Shown: positions 51,556 to 63,410 of the stretch, piece after piece
Layout of the letters: each line of letters starts with the position of its first letter
Numbering within the stretch: position 1 is the stretch's first letter
Assembly: GCF_024679095.1 (NCBI RefSeq)
Contig: NC_066549.1
Coordinates: 4,812,920 to 4,876,919, forward strand
Length of the DNA stretch: 64,000 nucleotides
Origin: Eriocheir sinensis
Taxonomy: Eukaryota > Arthropoda > Malacostraca > Decapoda > Varunidae
Reading direction: 5' to 3'
The notes under the pieces: generated by a model
The model's database searches: none
What the model was told of the DNA's origin: nothing
What the model saw: the letters and a program-made list of their open reading frames with translations, nothing else
Program-made: the position numbers and the translations under genes

Positions 51556-52263
51556 CCATGATCTGATAGTAGTAACAAATGTACGGAAGTGGGGGTAATT
51601 TGGAAGTGGGGGGGACTGGAAGTGGGGGTTGGGGGGGTTAGCGGTCAGCGGGGGGGTTGCCTCAGCGGGGGGGACTGGAAGTGGGGGTTGGGGGGGTGAG
51701 CGGGGGGGTTACGGGAGTGGGGGTCAGTTGCGGGGGGGTGACGGAAGAGGGGTATCTAGACCCCCCTCCCCCACACCCATCTCTTGCCTTTTCACCCCAC
51801 CCCCCTCACCCCCTCTCGGACTAGCGTACGGAAGCGAGGTGACGGGAGTAGGGGTGCCCAGCAGGAGGGAGGGGGGGGGTGACAGAGAAGGGATACTTGA
51901 AGGGTTAAGATAAGATCTTTCTTTGACCCTCGAATGACCACCAGATTATAATCACGGAAAAGGTTAAGGACATTAGGTTAATGACCAGGCTGAAATATGA
52001 ATTTACTCTCTAATGCAAGTCCGAAAATAAAATAAAAAATCGCCATTGAACGTAAGACTCGATAAATTATTTAAGTTTTTGCTGGATGTATTGTATCATT
52101 ATCTTCTTATTTCTCATTTCTCAACTTGTTTCTTCTTATTTCTTTCCTCAACTTATTTATATTTTTTTTACTCCGGTTATTTGGTGCCATCTAACCCTAA
52201 ACACTGCAGCACCAAGTCTATTTTTTTTCTGATATAATTTACCTTTTTCCGTGAAAAAGGGAT

Positions 52264-52265
<2 letters not shown>

Positions 52266-52338
<73 letters not shown>

Positions 52339-52696
52339 CATTCCCCTCCGATTCTTGAGAAATCTGCGGCTAGCTCGAAATTTTGTGGGCCATCTTTTTT
52401 AGCCGATTATATGCTCGAAGCGGAATTTAGTGAGGATTCTTATGGTATCTTCAAATTCCTCATACGTCTATTAGTTCCCGAGTTACACCGAGAAAACTGA
52501 TTTTTTCTCTCGTCAGAGTAGCATAACAAATAAAAACACTCATTAATTAATGTCTTATATCTCATTTCTTAACTTATTTCTTCTTATTTCTTTTCTCAAC
52601 TTGCATTTCTTTATATTTTCTGCCTGCTCTTCGGTGTCATATGACCTTAGACGTTGCCGCATCGAGTTTACCTTTTTCCGTGAAAAAGGGATCGTA

Positions 52697-52733
<37 letters not shown>

Positions 52734-53483
52734 CCATTCCCTCCGATTCTTGAGAAATCTGCAGCTAGCTCGAAATTTTGTGGGCCATCTTTTTAGCCGA
52801 TTATATGCTCGAAGCGGAATTTAGTGAGGATTCTTATGGTATCTTCAAATTCCTCATACGTCTATTAGTTCCCAGTTACACCGAGAAAACTGAATTTTTT
52901 CTCTCGTCAGAGTAGCATAACAAATAAAAACACTCATTAATTAATGTCTTATATCTCATTTCTTAACTTATTTCTTCTTATTTCTTTTCTCAACTTGCAT
53001 TTCTTTATATTTTCTGCCTGCTCTTCGGTGTCATATGACCTTAGACGTTGCCGCATCAGTTTACCTTTTTCCGTGAAAAAGGGATCGTAATGTGTGTGTG
53101 TGTGTGTGCGTGTGTGTGTGTTCCATTCCCTCCGATTCTTGAGAAATCTGCGGCTAGCTCGAAATTTTGTGGGCCATCTTTTTTAGCCGATTATATGCTC
53201 CGAAGCGGAATTTAGTGAGGATTCTTATGGTATCTTCAAATTCCTCATACGTCTATTAGTTCCCGAGTTACACCGAGAAAACTGAATTTTTTTTTTCTCT
53301 CGTCAGAGTAGCATAACAAATAAAAATCACTCATTAATTAATGTCTTATATTTCATTTCTTAACTTATTTCTTCTTATTTCTTTTCTCAACTTGCATTTC
53401 TTTATATTTTCTGCCTGCTCTTCGGTGTCATATGACCTTAGACGTTGCCGCATCGAGTTTACCTTTTTCCGTGAAAAAGGGAT

Positions 53484-53521
<38 letters not shown>

Positions 53522-53874
53522 CCATTCCCCTCCGATTCTTGAGAAATCTGCGGCTAGCTCGAAATTTTGTGGGCCATCTTTTTTAGCCGATTATATGCTC
53601 CGAAGCGGAATTTAGTGAGGATTCTTATGGTATCTTCAAATTCCTCATACGTCTATTAGTTCCCGAGTTACACCGAGAAAACTGAATTTTTTCTCTCGTC
53701 AGAGTAGCATAACAAAAAAATCACTCCTTAATTAATGTCTTCTATATCATTTCTTAACTTAGTTCTTCATATTTATTGTCTCACCTTGCATTTCTTTATA
53801 TTGTCTGCCAGCTCTTCGGTGTCATATGACCTTAGACGTTGCCGCATCGAGTTTACTTTTTCCGTGAAAAGGGA

Positions 53875-53915
<41 letters not shown>

Positions 53916-54120
53916 CCATTCCCTCTGATTCTTGAGAAATCTGCTGCTTGCTCAAAATTTTGTGGGCCAACTTTTTAGCCGAATATATGTTCGAAGCGGA
54001 ATTTAGTGAGGATTCTTATGGTATCTTCAAATTCCTCATACGTCTATTAGTTCCCGAGTTACACCGAGAAAACTGAATGTTATTCACTCGTCAGAGTATC
54101 TAACAAATAAAAATCACTCA
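52266..54120 (+). repeat. ~393-bp tandem array with (TG)n, left arm
   Basis: Units start after (TG)n tracts at 52266-52336, 52698-52731, 53091-53121, 53485-53520 and 53877-53913. Each reads 'ttccattcccctccgattct', 'gctagctcgaaattttgtgg', 'cgaagcggaatttagtgagg', 'attagttcccgagttacacc' and 'tttttccgtgaaaaaggga' in order. The fifth unit is the most diverged. Small frames through it (MSYISFLNLFLL…) recur per unit and are not considered genes. Confidence 0.93.
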
Positions 54121-54469
54121 GAGCTCCTCATCTACGTTCCTTAGAAAGATTGCCATATGTTACTATTAAAACTTATCCCAACAACTGCAAATTTGACGCA
54201 CTTTCATCGAAAACTTAATTTTAATAATTTTTTATTTACTTTTATGGCGCGTTTCGCGTCATCGTCCTCAGAACCTTTTACCCTTGATGACATGAAATGC
54301 GTCATCGTGCGCGAGAGGGTTAAATAAGTCAGATTTATCTCAAATTCACTGTCTGGGCAGACAAATATTCGGAAAGAAGGCAAACCAGTTTGTAGATATA
54401 TATAAATATGCCGTATATTCACGTCCTTATGGATATCTTCTTGTTGATTAGGGTATAAATACTCCTGAA

Positions 54470-55005
54470 TCCCTACAGTTTCGCTCAAACATTGTTGGAG
54501 AGCCTCCCAGATGAACGCGTATTCAATGGTGAACTCCAGGAAAAAGGAACTCTTACGTTCTATACTCCCAACATAACGAACCCTATGGTTTAAGCTCTCA
54601 GCTACTTCTGATCTTACTCTCTTAAGCCTTTGCAGTTACTTTCTTAAACCATCGAAGCCCGCCTTCCTGAAGTCAGGTATTAAGTGTTGTTTCTGCTGAC
54701 TCTATCCTCCCATTTAATATTAAATTTAATTTCCTTATGATCACTGTTACCTAATGAACCCCAACCTCAATGTTGCTTATTATGTCCTCTTTATTAGTTA
54801 ACAACAAATCCAAAATATTTTCTTCCCTCGTTCGCACTGTTTTGTATATAGAACGAACTTACATTAGCTGAACTCACACTGTTTTGATTATAGAACGAAC
54901 TTACATTAGCTGAACTCACACTGTTTTGAATATAGAACGAACTTATATTAGCTGATCTCACACTGTTTTGAATATAGAACGAACTTACATTAGCTGAACC
55001 CACAC
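54470..55005 (-). mobile_element. LINE endonuclease fragment inside left arm
   Basis: Minus strand: 'NILDLLLTNKEDIISNIEV', 'GSLGNSDHKEIKFNIKW' and 'KIRSEVAESL'-like pieces, i.e. the end of an APE endonuclease domain with its S-D-H motif. Upstream, four 42-bp tandem units (54836-55003, 'gttttgaatatagaacgaac') interrupt it. Same as 60660-61200 in the right arm. Confidence 0.75.
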
Positions 55006-55099
55006 CTGGAAGAAGCTAAAATTTTCTAAAGGGTACAATAAAATCAATATGACCTATGAAGATGCGTCACGTCACAATGAACAAACTCACTGTCTTCTC

Positions 55100-57288
55100 T
55101 GTAAATCCGGGTTTTAAAAGGTAAAGGAGTAAAACATCATGACCATGAAAATCAGGAAACAATTACATTGAAGCTTATTGTAATAGATGCAACCTTCAAA
55201 TGAAAAATCACAAATTGCAGCGCACTCTCATTGCACATTATGCGGATTACGACATGACGTTAATCCCGCGTGAATTAACGCTACCTGGCTTTGAAAATCA
55301 AACTAAGACCAAAACATTCAGTTCAGAAATACCATGAAGTCATCATAAATGACTTGAGATTTATTGACACGTATGTCTTTATGTCTGGTTCACTCGCGGC
55401 TTTAGCGAACCAATTCATCAGCACTGGGAACGAGCCCATGTGCACACAACAGATGTTGAAAGATGTGCCAGCACCTGCGTTACCATTATTGATCAAGGAA
55501 AGCAGGTTTTTATTTATGACTATATGGACTCGATGGAACGACTTTCTGAGACACGTCTTCCATCCCGCGAAGATTTTTCAATTCGCTTCAAGCAGAACTT
55601 TCCGAAAGTGATTATAAACATGCTCAGAATGTTTGGAAAGTAGCTGGATGTCAGAGCCTGATGGACTATTTGTTGCTTTATGTAAAAGTGGATGTTGGCC
55701 TTCTATGTGATGTCTTCCTAGAGTGGAGAGGTATTTTGAAAACCCAGTGGAGGTTGGATACTGTAAATTATGTTAGCCTGCCAGGATTTGCCTATGACTC
55801 TTTTTGTTAAAAACACAGCAGGAATTAGAGATGCTTAGTAGCCCACACATATATCATTGCATTCAAACAAATGTGCGTGGGGCTACACAAGTGTTGTGCG
55901 TCGTTTTGTACGCACCAATAACATCTACGAACCCTCATTTAATCCAAAACATGATAGAAACACTTTCCTTTCATATCTTGACTTCAACAGTCTTTATCCC
56001 ACTGTAATGCAAGAGAAGTTACCATGTGGAATGAGAAAACTAGATGAGACAGAAATGCACTGGTTTTTGAGCGGGAGGGGCTAGGTCAATCAAGCAACCG
56101 ATGGCGATTTTGGATACCTCATTCTGTGCAATACTGAGGCTGTCTCACGTGAAGTCATTGAGAAAACGGATGACCTCCACTGACCATCAGAAGACACAAT
56201 ATCATCAATAGAGATATATCGTCAGCCGCACACGAATGGTATGAAGAAGAAAACCGTCCAGTACCGTGTAAGAACATAAAACAGATTGGAACACATGTTG
56301 CTCAGGAGAAAATACTGTTTGCTCTGTTAAACTGCTATTCAACTAGGCCGGGTTGTTAAAAAGTGCATGCTATTTATATGTTTAAGCAAAAGCACTTTCT
56401 TGCGGACTTCATTCAGGATAACATAGAAGCCCGCAAAAGTGCTACTTGCCCTATCAAGAAAACTGCAATCAAGTGTATTTCAAACAGCATTTTGGTCGAT
56501 ACCTGATGAACGCGGCCAAATATAGTGAAGACATAGATATTGTCACCAACCGCGAAAAGTTTTTGAAGCTGGCCCGAAGTCCTTACTTTAAACGCGTTGT
56601 ACCCCTCAATGATGGTCATGTAGTTGTAGTTCGCCATAAGAAATATTCACAGGCGAATCATCCAAACTACATTGGCTACTACGTCCTAGAGCTGTCCAAG
56701 CTGCGACTATATGATTTCTTTTACAGTATCATGAAGGCTCATTACGGGGATCGGGCGAAACTAGTGTATTGTGACACTGATTCCTTAATAACAGAAACTG
56801 AAACTCCTGATCTATTAACAGAGTACTCGCAGGAACCCTTTAAAAGCTATATAGACACAAGTAACTTTAGCTCCTCACATTCCTTGTACAACACAGACAA
56901 CAAAGGCAAGCTCGGATTTCTCAAGTCTGAAGTGAGGAAAGAACCATCTCAGAATTTGTAGGTGTAAGAACAAAGTGCTACTCCATCCCCTTGGCAGACA
57001 GTGACCGGTTGAGTTCAGCTAAGAGCGTTCCAAAGCTCATAAGAAAAAAATTGCTCATCAGCGATACAAAGACGTCCTATTCAGAAGCAAACATTGACCT
57101 TTGGCTATCAGGGATTCACAGTGCGTAATGGACGAATGAGTACAGTAAAATATCCCAAGAGAGGGATATCTGTAGTTCAGGACAAAAGACACTGCTTTAG
57201 CACCTTGGAGTTACGACCTTACGGTCATCCCGATAATTCTACAGGGGTAGAGGAGGAGGAAGAGAAGGAAGCTGTAATCATAATTTGA
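55100..57288 (+). pseudogene. Polinton-type protein-primed DNA polymerase B, left copy
   Basis: In order, over several frames: a Cys/His segment ('VKHHDHE', 'YIEAYCNRCNLQMKNHK', near 55130-55210), exonuclease motif II ('NDLRFIDTYVFMSGSLAAL'), exo III ('YVKVDVGLLCDVFLEWRG', near 55680), polymerase motif A ('LDFNSLYPTVMQEKLPCG', 55978-56030), motif B-like 'NHPNYIGYYVLELSKLRLYD' and motif C 'KLVYCDTDSLI' (56757-56790), then the C-terminal 'EFVGVRTKCYSIPL'-type region. The longest open piece is 56446-56961 (171 codons). Frameshifts near 55500-55610 and 56960 and a stop near 56080 inactivate it. The family replicates Polinton/Maverick elements from a terminal protein. Confidence 0.88.
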
Positions 57289-57555
57289 CCAAATTCAATA
57301 AACATTGAGTTTGTTTGACTTGTTTATATGTCCTTTATCAAAAATGAATGAAAAAACAATGATTGTCTTAAAATTTATTCGATTTGTGGAAACATGTAGA
57401 TAAAACGCGTCTATGTTTCGATCTGGCTCATATAAAAAGTAAAAAAAGACTCGCGAAATGTGCGCGGCGGCGGCAGCAGCGAGCCCTGCGGCGACATCGT
57501 GCGACAACAGGATGCGACAGGATTGCGTGGGCTCGGGGCGGGGCGGGGCGGGGCG

Positions 57556-58113
57556 GCAGCACGCTACCAAGTTATTCTAAAAGAGAAATGAGACACTGGA
57601 TTTGTCTCTACTATGAACCGGACATGACAGTGTTCTTAGATAGTTATGCTCTCGACCTCAAATTATACTCTGATTATTTTAAATATATTGCTTACCCTGG
57701 GCTCAGGATATATAAAAATGCATTTCGACTTCAAAGCACGCGAAGCGATGTGTGCGGGGCTTATGTCGTGTACTTTGCCTACAATGTTTCACACTTGGGT
57801 GTAAGAGAAACTCTTGAAAAATTTGTATGGAGTTTTCCAAGACCGAATATTCGAGGAATGATGAACACGTGATGAGATTCGCTTACAGCAAGTTTATAAT
57901 GCCCGTATGACATCAAACATTTAACACGTGTTCATAAAAAGTAAGTATTGACTTTATTGATTTTTCATATTGAAGTGTATTACATTCCATGAAGCTATTC
58001 TCAGCATAAATAATTTTCTAGTTCCTTTATCGTGGTTTGTATAACACGCTTAAATCAGTGGTCTGGCTCCATACAGGACCTCACTCGTCACCACCACTAG
58101 CCCCAGTGCTGCC
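57556..58113. other. Palindrome spacer (~558 bp)
   Basis: Single-copy sequence between the arms, centred near 57834. The first half holds a protease fragment; the second half (57873-58113) shows no recognisable feature. Confidence 0.8.
57585..57872 (+). pseudogene. Adenain-like cysteine protease fragment (Polinton PRO)
   Basis: Open to TGA at 57870-57872. It carries the three catalytic-site blocks of the C5/adenovirus-type protease family in order: R-H-W (His, 57594), 'FLDSYAL' (Asp, about 57639), then Q (57732) and 'SDVCGAYVVYFA' (Cys, 57753). About 95 residues are present; the N-terminal part of the family's domain is missing. The open frame continues upstream to 57384, but those first ~60 codons are GC-rich arm sequence. 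Polintons encode this protease for capsid maturation. Residues look intact, but the fragment is too short to expect activity. Confidence 0.8.
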
Positions 58114-58380
58114 GCCGCGCCCGCCCGCCCGAGCCCACCCAATCCTGTCGCATCCTGTCGTCGCATGATGTCGCCGCTGGACCCTCTGCTGCCGACGCAG
58201 CTCAATTTTCGCGATTCTTTTTTTTATTTTTTTATATGATCCAGATCGATACATAGACGCGTTTTGTCTTCATGTTTCCACAAATCGAATAAATTTTAAG
58301 ACAATTATTGTTTTTTCATTCATTTTTTGATAAAGGACATATAAACAAGTCAAACAAACTCAATGTTTATTGGAATTTGG

Positions 58381-60560
58381 TCAAATTATGATTACAGCTT
58401 CCTTCTCTTCCTCCTCCTCCTCTACCCCTGGAGAAGTCACGGTATGCCCGTAAGGTCGTAACTCCAAGGTGCTAAAGCAGTGTCTTTTGTCCTGAACTAC
58501 AGATATCCCTCTCTTGGGATATTTTACTGTACTCATTCGTCCATTACGCACTGTGAATCCCTGATAGCCAAAGGTAAATGTTTGCTTCTGGAATAGGACG
58601 TCTTTGTATCGCTGATGAGCAATTTTTTTCTTTATGAGCTTTGGAACGCTCTTAGCTGAACTCAACCGGTCACTGTCTGCCAAGGGGATGGAGTAGCACT
58701 TTGTTCTTACACCTACAAATTCTGAGATGGTTCTTTCCCTCACTTCAGACTTGAAATCCGAGCGTGCCTTTGTTGTCTGTGTTGTACAAGGAATGTGAGG
58801 AGCTAAAGTTACTTGTGTCTATATAGCTTTTAAAGGGTTCCTGCGAGTACTCTGTTAATAGATCAGGAGTTTCAGTTTCTGTTATTAAGGAATCAGTGTC
58901 ACAATACACTAGTTTCGCCCGATCCCCGTAATGAGCCTTCATGATACTGTAAAAGAAATCATATAGTCGCAGCTTGGACAGCTCTAGGACGTAGTAGCCA
59001 ATGTAGTTTGGATGATTCGCCTGTGAATATTTCTTATGGCGAACTACAACTACATGACCATCATTGAGGGTACAACGCGTTTAAAGTAAGGACTTCGGGC
59101 CAGCTTCAAAACTTTTCGCGGTTGGTGACAATATCTATGTCTTCACTATATTTGGCCGCGTTCATCAGGTATCGACCAAAATGCTGTTTGAAATACACTT
59201 GATTGCAGTTTTCTTGATAGGGCAAGTAGCACTTTTGCGGGCTTCTATGTTATCCTGAATGAAGTCCGCAAGAAAGTGCTTTTTAAACATATAAATAGCA
59301 TGCACTTTTTAACAACCCGGCCTAGTTGAATAGCAGTTTAAGGAGGACAGAGCAAACAGTAGTGTCTCCTGAGCAACATGTGGTCCAATCTGTTTTATGT
59401 TCTTACACGGTACTGGACGGTTTTCTTCTTCATACCATTCGTGTGCGGCTGACGATATATCTCTATTGATGATATTGTGTCTTCTGATGGTCAGTGGGAG
59501 GTCATCCGTTTTCTCAATGACTTCACGTGAGACAGCCTCAGTATTGCACAGAATGAGGTATCCAAAATCGCCATCGGTTGCTTGATTGACCTAGCCCCCT
59601 CCGCTCAAAAACCAGTGCATTTCTGTCTCATCTAGTTTCTCATATCTCCACATGGTAACTTCTCTTGCATTACAGTGGGATAAAGACTGTTGAAGTCAAG
59701 ATATGAAAGGAAAGTGTTTCTATCATGTTTTGGATTAAATGAGGTTCGTGTAGATGTTATTGGTGCGTACAAAACGACGCACAACACTTGTAGCCCCACG
59801 CACATTTGTTTGAATGCAATGATATATGTGTGTGGGCTACTAAGCATCTCTAATTCCTGCTGTGTTTTTAACAAAAGAGTCATAGGCAAATCCTGGCAGG
59901 CTAACATAATTTACAGTATCCAACCTCCACTGGGTTTTCAAAATACCTCTCCACTCTAGGAAGACATCACATAGAAGGCCAACATCCACTTTTACATAAA
60001 GCAACAAATAGTCCATCAGGCTCTGACATCCAGCTACTTTCCAAACATTCTGAGCATGTTTATAATCACTTTCGGAAAGTTCTGCTTCTTGAAGCGAATT
60101 GAAAAAATCTTCGCGGGATGGAAGACGTGTCTCAGAAAGTCGTTCCATCGAGTCCATATAGTCATAACAAAAAACCTGCTTTCCCTTGATCAATAATGGT
60201 AACGCAGGTGCTGGCACATCTTTCAACATCTGTTGTGTGCACATGGGCTCGTTCCCAGTGCTGATGAATTGGTTCGCTAAAGCCGCGAGTGAACCAGACA
60301 TAAAGACATACGTGTCAATAAATCTCAAGTCATTTATGATGACTTCATGGTATTTCTGAACTGAATGTTTTGGTCTTAGTTTGATTTTCAAAGCCAGGTA
60401 GCGTTAATTCACGCGGGATTAACGTCATGTCGTAATCCGCATAATGTGCAATGAGAGTGCGCTGCAATTTGTGATTTTTTCATTTGAAGGTTGCATCTAT
60501 TACAATAAGCTTCAATGTAATTGTTTCCTGATTTTTCATGGTCATGATGTTTTACTCCTT
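58381..60560 (-). pseudogene. Polinton-type DNA polymerase B, right copy
   Basis: Mirror of the left copy. Open pieces: 60391-59840 (183 codons, exonuclease motifs II and III in one frame, better preserved than on the left), 59907-59632 (motif A, 'LDFNSLYPTVMQEKLPCG'), 58942-58745 (motif C, 'KLVYCDTDSLI') and 58743-58381 (120-codon C-terminus, 'EFVGVRTKCYSIPLADSDRL'). Frameshifts near 59850 and 58745 and a broken stretch 59630-58945 inactivate it. Its lesions are partly different from those of the left copy. Confidence 0.88.
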
Positions 60561-60659
60561 TACCTTTTAAAACCCGTATTTACAGAGAAGACAGTGAGTT
60601 TGTTCATTGTGACGTGCCGCATCTTCATCGGTCATATTGATTTTATTGTAGCCTTTAGA

Positions 60660-61200
60660 AAATTTTAGCTTCTTCCAGGTGTGTGGGTTCAGCTAATGTA
60701 AGTTCGCTCTATATTCAAAACAGTGTGAGATCAGCTAATATAAGTTCGTTCTATATTCAAAACAGTGTGAGTTCAGCTAATGTAAGTTCGTTCTATAATC
60801 AAAACAGTGTGAGTTCAGCTAATGTAAGTTCGTTCTATATACAAAACAGTGCGAACGAGGAAGAAAATATTTTGGATTTGTTGTTAACTAATAAAGAGGA
60901 CATAATAAGCAACATTGAGGTTGGGGTTCATTAGGTAACAGTGATCATAAGGAAATTAAATTTAATATTAAATGGGAGGATAGAGTCAGCAGAAACAACA
61001 CTTAATACCTGACTTCAGGAAGGCGGGCTTCGATGGTTTAAGAAAGTAACTGCAAAGGCTTAAGAGAGTAAGATCAGAAGTAGCTGAGAGCTTAAACCAT
61101 AGGGTTCGTTATGTTGGGAGTATAGAACGTGTAAGAGTTCCTTTTCCTGGAGTTCACCATTGGAATACGCGTTCATCTGGGAGGCTCTCCAACAATGTTT
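60660..61200 (+). mobile_element. LINE endonuclease fragment inside right arm
   Basis: Plus strand: four ~42-bp tandem units (60683-60850), then 'NEEENILDLLLTNKEDIISN', and in another frame 'GSLGNSDHKEIKFNIKWEDR'. Same insertion as in the left arm, so it predates the duplication or was copied with it. Confidence 0.75.
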
Positions 61201-61554
61201 GAGCGAAACTGTAGGGATTCAGGAGTATTTATACCTAATCAACAAGAAGATATCCATAAGGACGTGAATATACGGCATATTTATATATATCTACAAACTG
61301 GTTTGCCTTCTCTTTTCCGAATATTTGTCTGCCCAGACAGTGAATTTGAGATAAATCTGACTTATTTAACCCTCTCGCGCACGATGACGCATTTCATGTC
61401 ATCAAGGGTAAAGGTTCTGGCGGACGATAACGCGAAACGCGCCATAAAAGTAAATAAAAATTATTAAAAATTAAGTTTTCGATGAAAGTGCGTCAAATTT
61501 GCAGTTGTTGGGATAAGTTTCTTAATAGTAACATATGGCAATCTTTCTAAGGAA

Positions 61555-61776
61555 CGTAGATGAGGAGCTCTGAGTGATTTTATTTGTTAGGATACTCTGA
61601 CGAGAGAATAACATTCAGTTTTCTCGGTGTAACTCGGAACTAATAGACGTATGAGGAATTTGAAGATACCATAAGAATCCTCACTAAATTCCGATTCGGA
61701 ACATATATTCGGCTAAAAAGTTGGCCCACAAAATTTTGAGCAAGCAGCAGATTTCTCAAGAATCAGAGGGGAATGG

Positions 61777-61817
<41 letters not shown>

Positions 61818-62173
61818 TCCCTTTTCACGGAAAAAAGTAAACTCGATGCGGCAACGTCTAAGGTCATATGACACCGAAGAGCAGGCAGAAAATATAAAGA
61901 AATGCAAGTTGAGAAAAGAAATAAGAAGAAATAAGTTAAGAAATGAAATATAAGACATTAATTAATGAGTGATTTTTATTTGTTATGCTACTCTGACGAG
62001 AGAGAAAAAAATTCAGTTTTCTCGGTGTAACTCGGGAACTAATAGACGTATGAGGAATTTGAAGATACCATAAGAATCCTCACTAAATTCCGCTTCGGAG
62101 CATATAATCGGCTAAAAATGATGGCCCACAAAATTTCGAGCTAGCCGCAGATTTCTCAAGAATCGTAGTGGAA

Positions 62174-62208
<35 letters not shown>

Positions 62209-62923
62209 ATCCCTTTTTCACGGAAAAAGGTAAACTCGATGCGGCAACGTCTAAGGTCATATGACACCGAAGAGCAGGCAGAAAATATAAAGAAATGCAA
62301 GTTGAGAAAAGAAATAAGAAGAAATAAGTTAAGAAATGAAATATAAGACATTAATTAATGAGTGATTTTTATTTGTTATGCTACTCTGACGAGAGAAAAA
62401 AATTCAGTTTTCTCGGTGTAACTCGGGAACTAATAGACGTATGAGGAATTTGAAGATACCATAAGAATCCTCACTAAATTCCGCTTCGGAGCATATAATC
62501 GGCTAAAAAAGATGGCCCACAAAATTTCGAGCTAGCCGCAGATTTCTCAAGAATCGGAGGGAAATGGAACACACGCACACACACACACACACACATGATC
62601 CCTTTTTCACGGAAAAAGGTAAACTCGATGCGGCAACGTCTAAGGTCATATGACACCGAAGAGCAGGCAGAAAATAAGAAGAAATAAGTTAAGAAATGAG
62701 ATATAAGACATTAATTAATGAGTGTTTTTATTTGTTATGCTACTCTGACGAGAGAAAAAATTCAGTTTTCTCGGTGTAACTCGAACTAATAGACGTATGA
62801 GGAATTTGAAGATACCATAAGAATCCTCACTAAATTCCGCTTCGGAGCATATAATCGGCTAAAAAAGATGGCCCACAAAATTTCGAGCTAGCCGCAGATT
62901 TCTCAAGAATCGGAGGGGAATGG

Positions 62924-62958
<35 letters not shown>

Positions 62959-63315
62959 TCCCTTTTTCACGGAAAAGGTAAACTCGATGCGGCAACGTCT
63001 AAGGTCATATGACACCGAAGAGCAGGCAGAAAATATAAAGAAATGCAAGTTGAGAAAAGAAATAAGAAGAAATAAGTTAAGAAATGAGATATAAGACATT
63101 AATTAATGAGTGTTTTTTATTTGTTATGCTACTCTGACGAGAGAAAAAAAAATCAGTTTTCTCGGTGTAACTCGGGAACTAATAGACGTATGAGGAATTT
63201 GAAGATACCATAAGAATCCTCACTAAATTCCGCTTCGGAGCATATAATCGGCTAAAAAAGATGGCCCACAAAATTTCGAGCTAGCCGCAGATTTCTCAAG
63301 AATCGGAGGTGAATG

Positions 63316-63374
<59 letters not shown>

Positions 63375-63410
63375 ATCCCTTTTTCACGGAAAAAGGTAAA
63401 TTCGATCAGA
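61555..63410 (-). repeat. ~393-bp tandem array with (AC)n, right arm
   Basis: Mirror of 52266-54120: AC tracts at about 61779-61815, 62178-62206, 62570-62596, 62925-62956 and 63318-63372. The same number of units is present and the most diverged unit is again the inner one. One unit (62600-62705) lacks about 30 bp present in the others. Confidence 0.93.

Larger units (their letters stand above)
51593..57555 (+). repeat. Left arm of ~6-kb inverted repeat
   Basis: Reverse-complementary to 58114-64000 along its length, with arm positions summing to about 115,630-115,670. Anchor pairs: 'aagatctt' at 51912/63712, the tandem units, the 42-bp repeats, the polymerase frames, and 'ggtcaaattatgattacag' (58379, inverse near 57290). 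Arms differ by scattered substitutions and small indels. The outermost 300 bp is a G-rich strand with runs of 5-8 G. Confidence 0.92.

Noticed and set aside
53341..53586. Recurrent ~80-codon frames beginning MSYISFLNLFLL
   Set aside because: They repeat with each satellite unit, run into the (TG)n, and show no codon-level conservation between units.
54204..54488. 94-codon frame near the inner end of the array
   Set aside because: Mirrored in the right arm but with frame-altering indels between the two, so there is no sign of selection on the protein.
57384..57590. N-terminal 60 codons of the protease frame as part of the protein
   Set aside because: This stretch is inverted-repeat arm sequence, GC-rich and unrelated to the protease family; the frame is open by chance.
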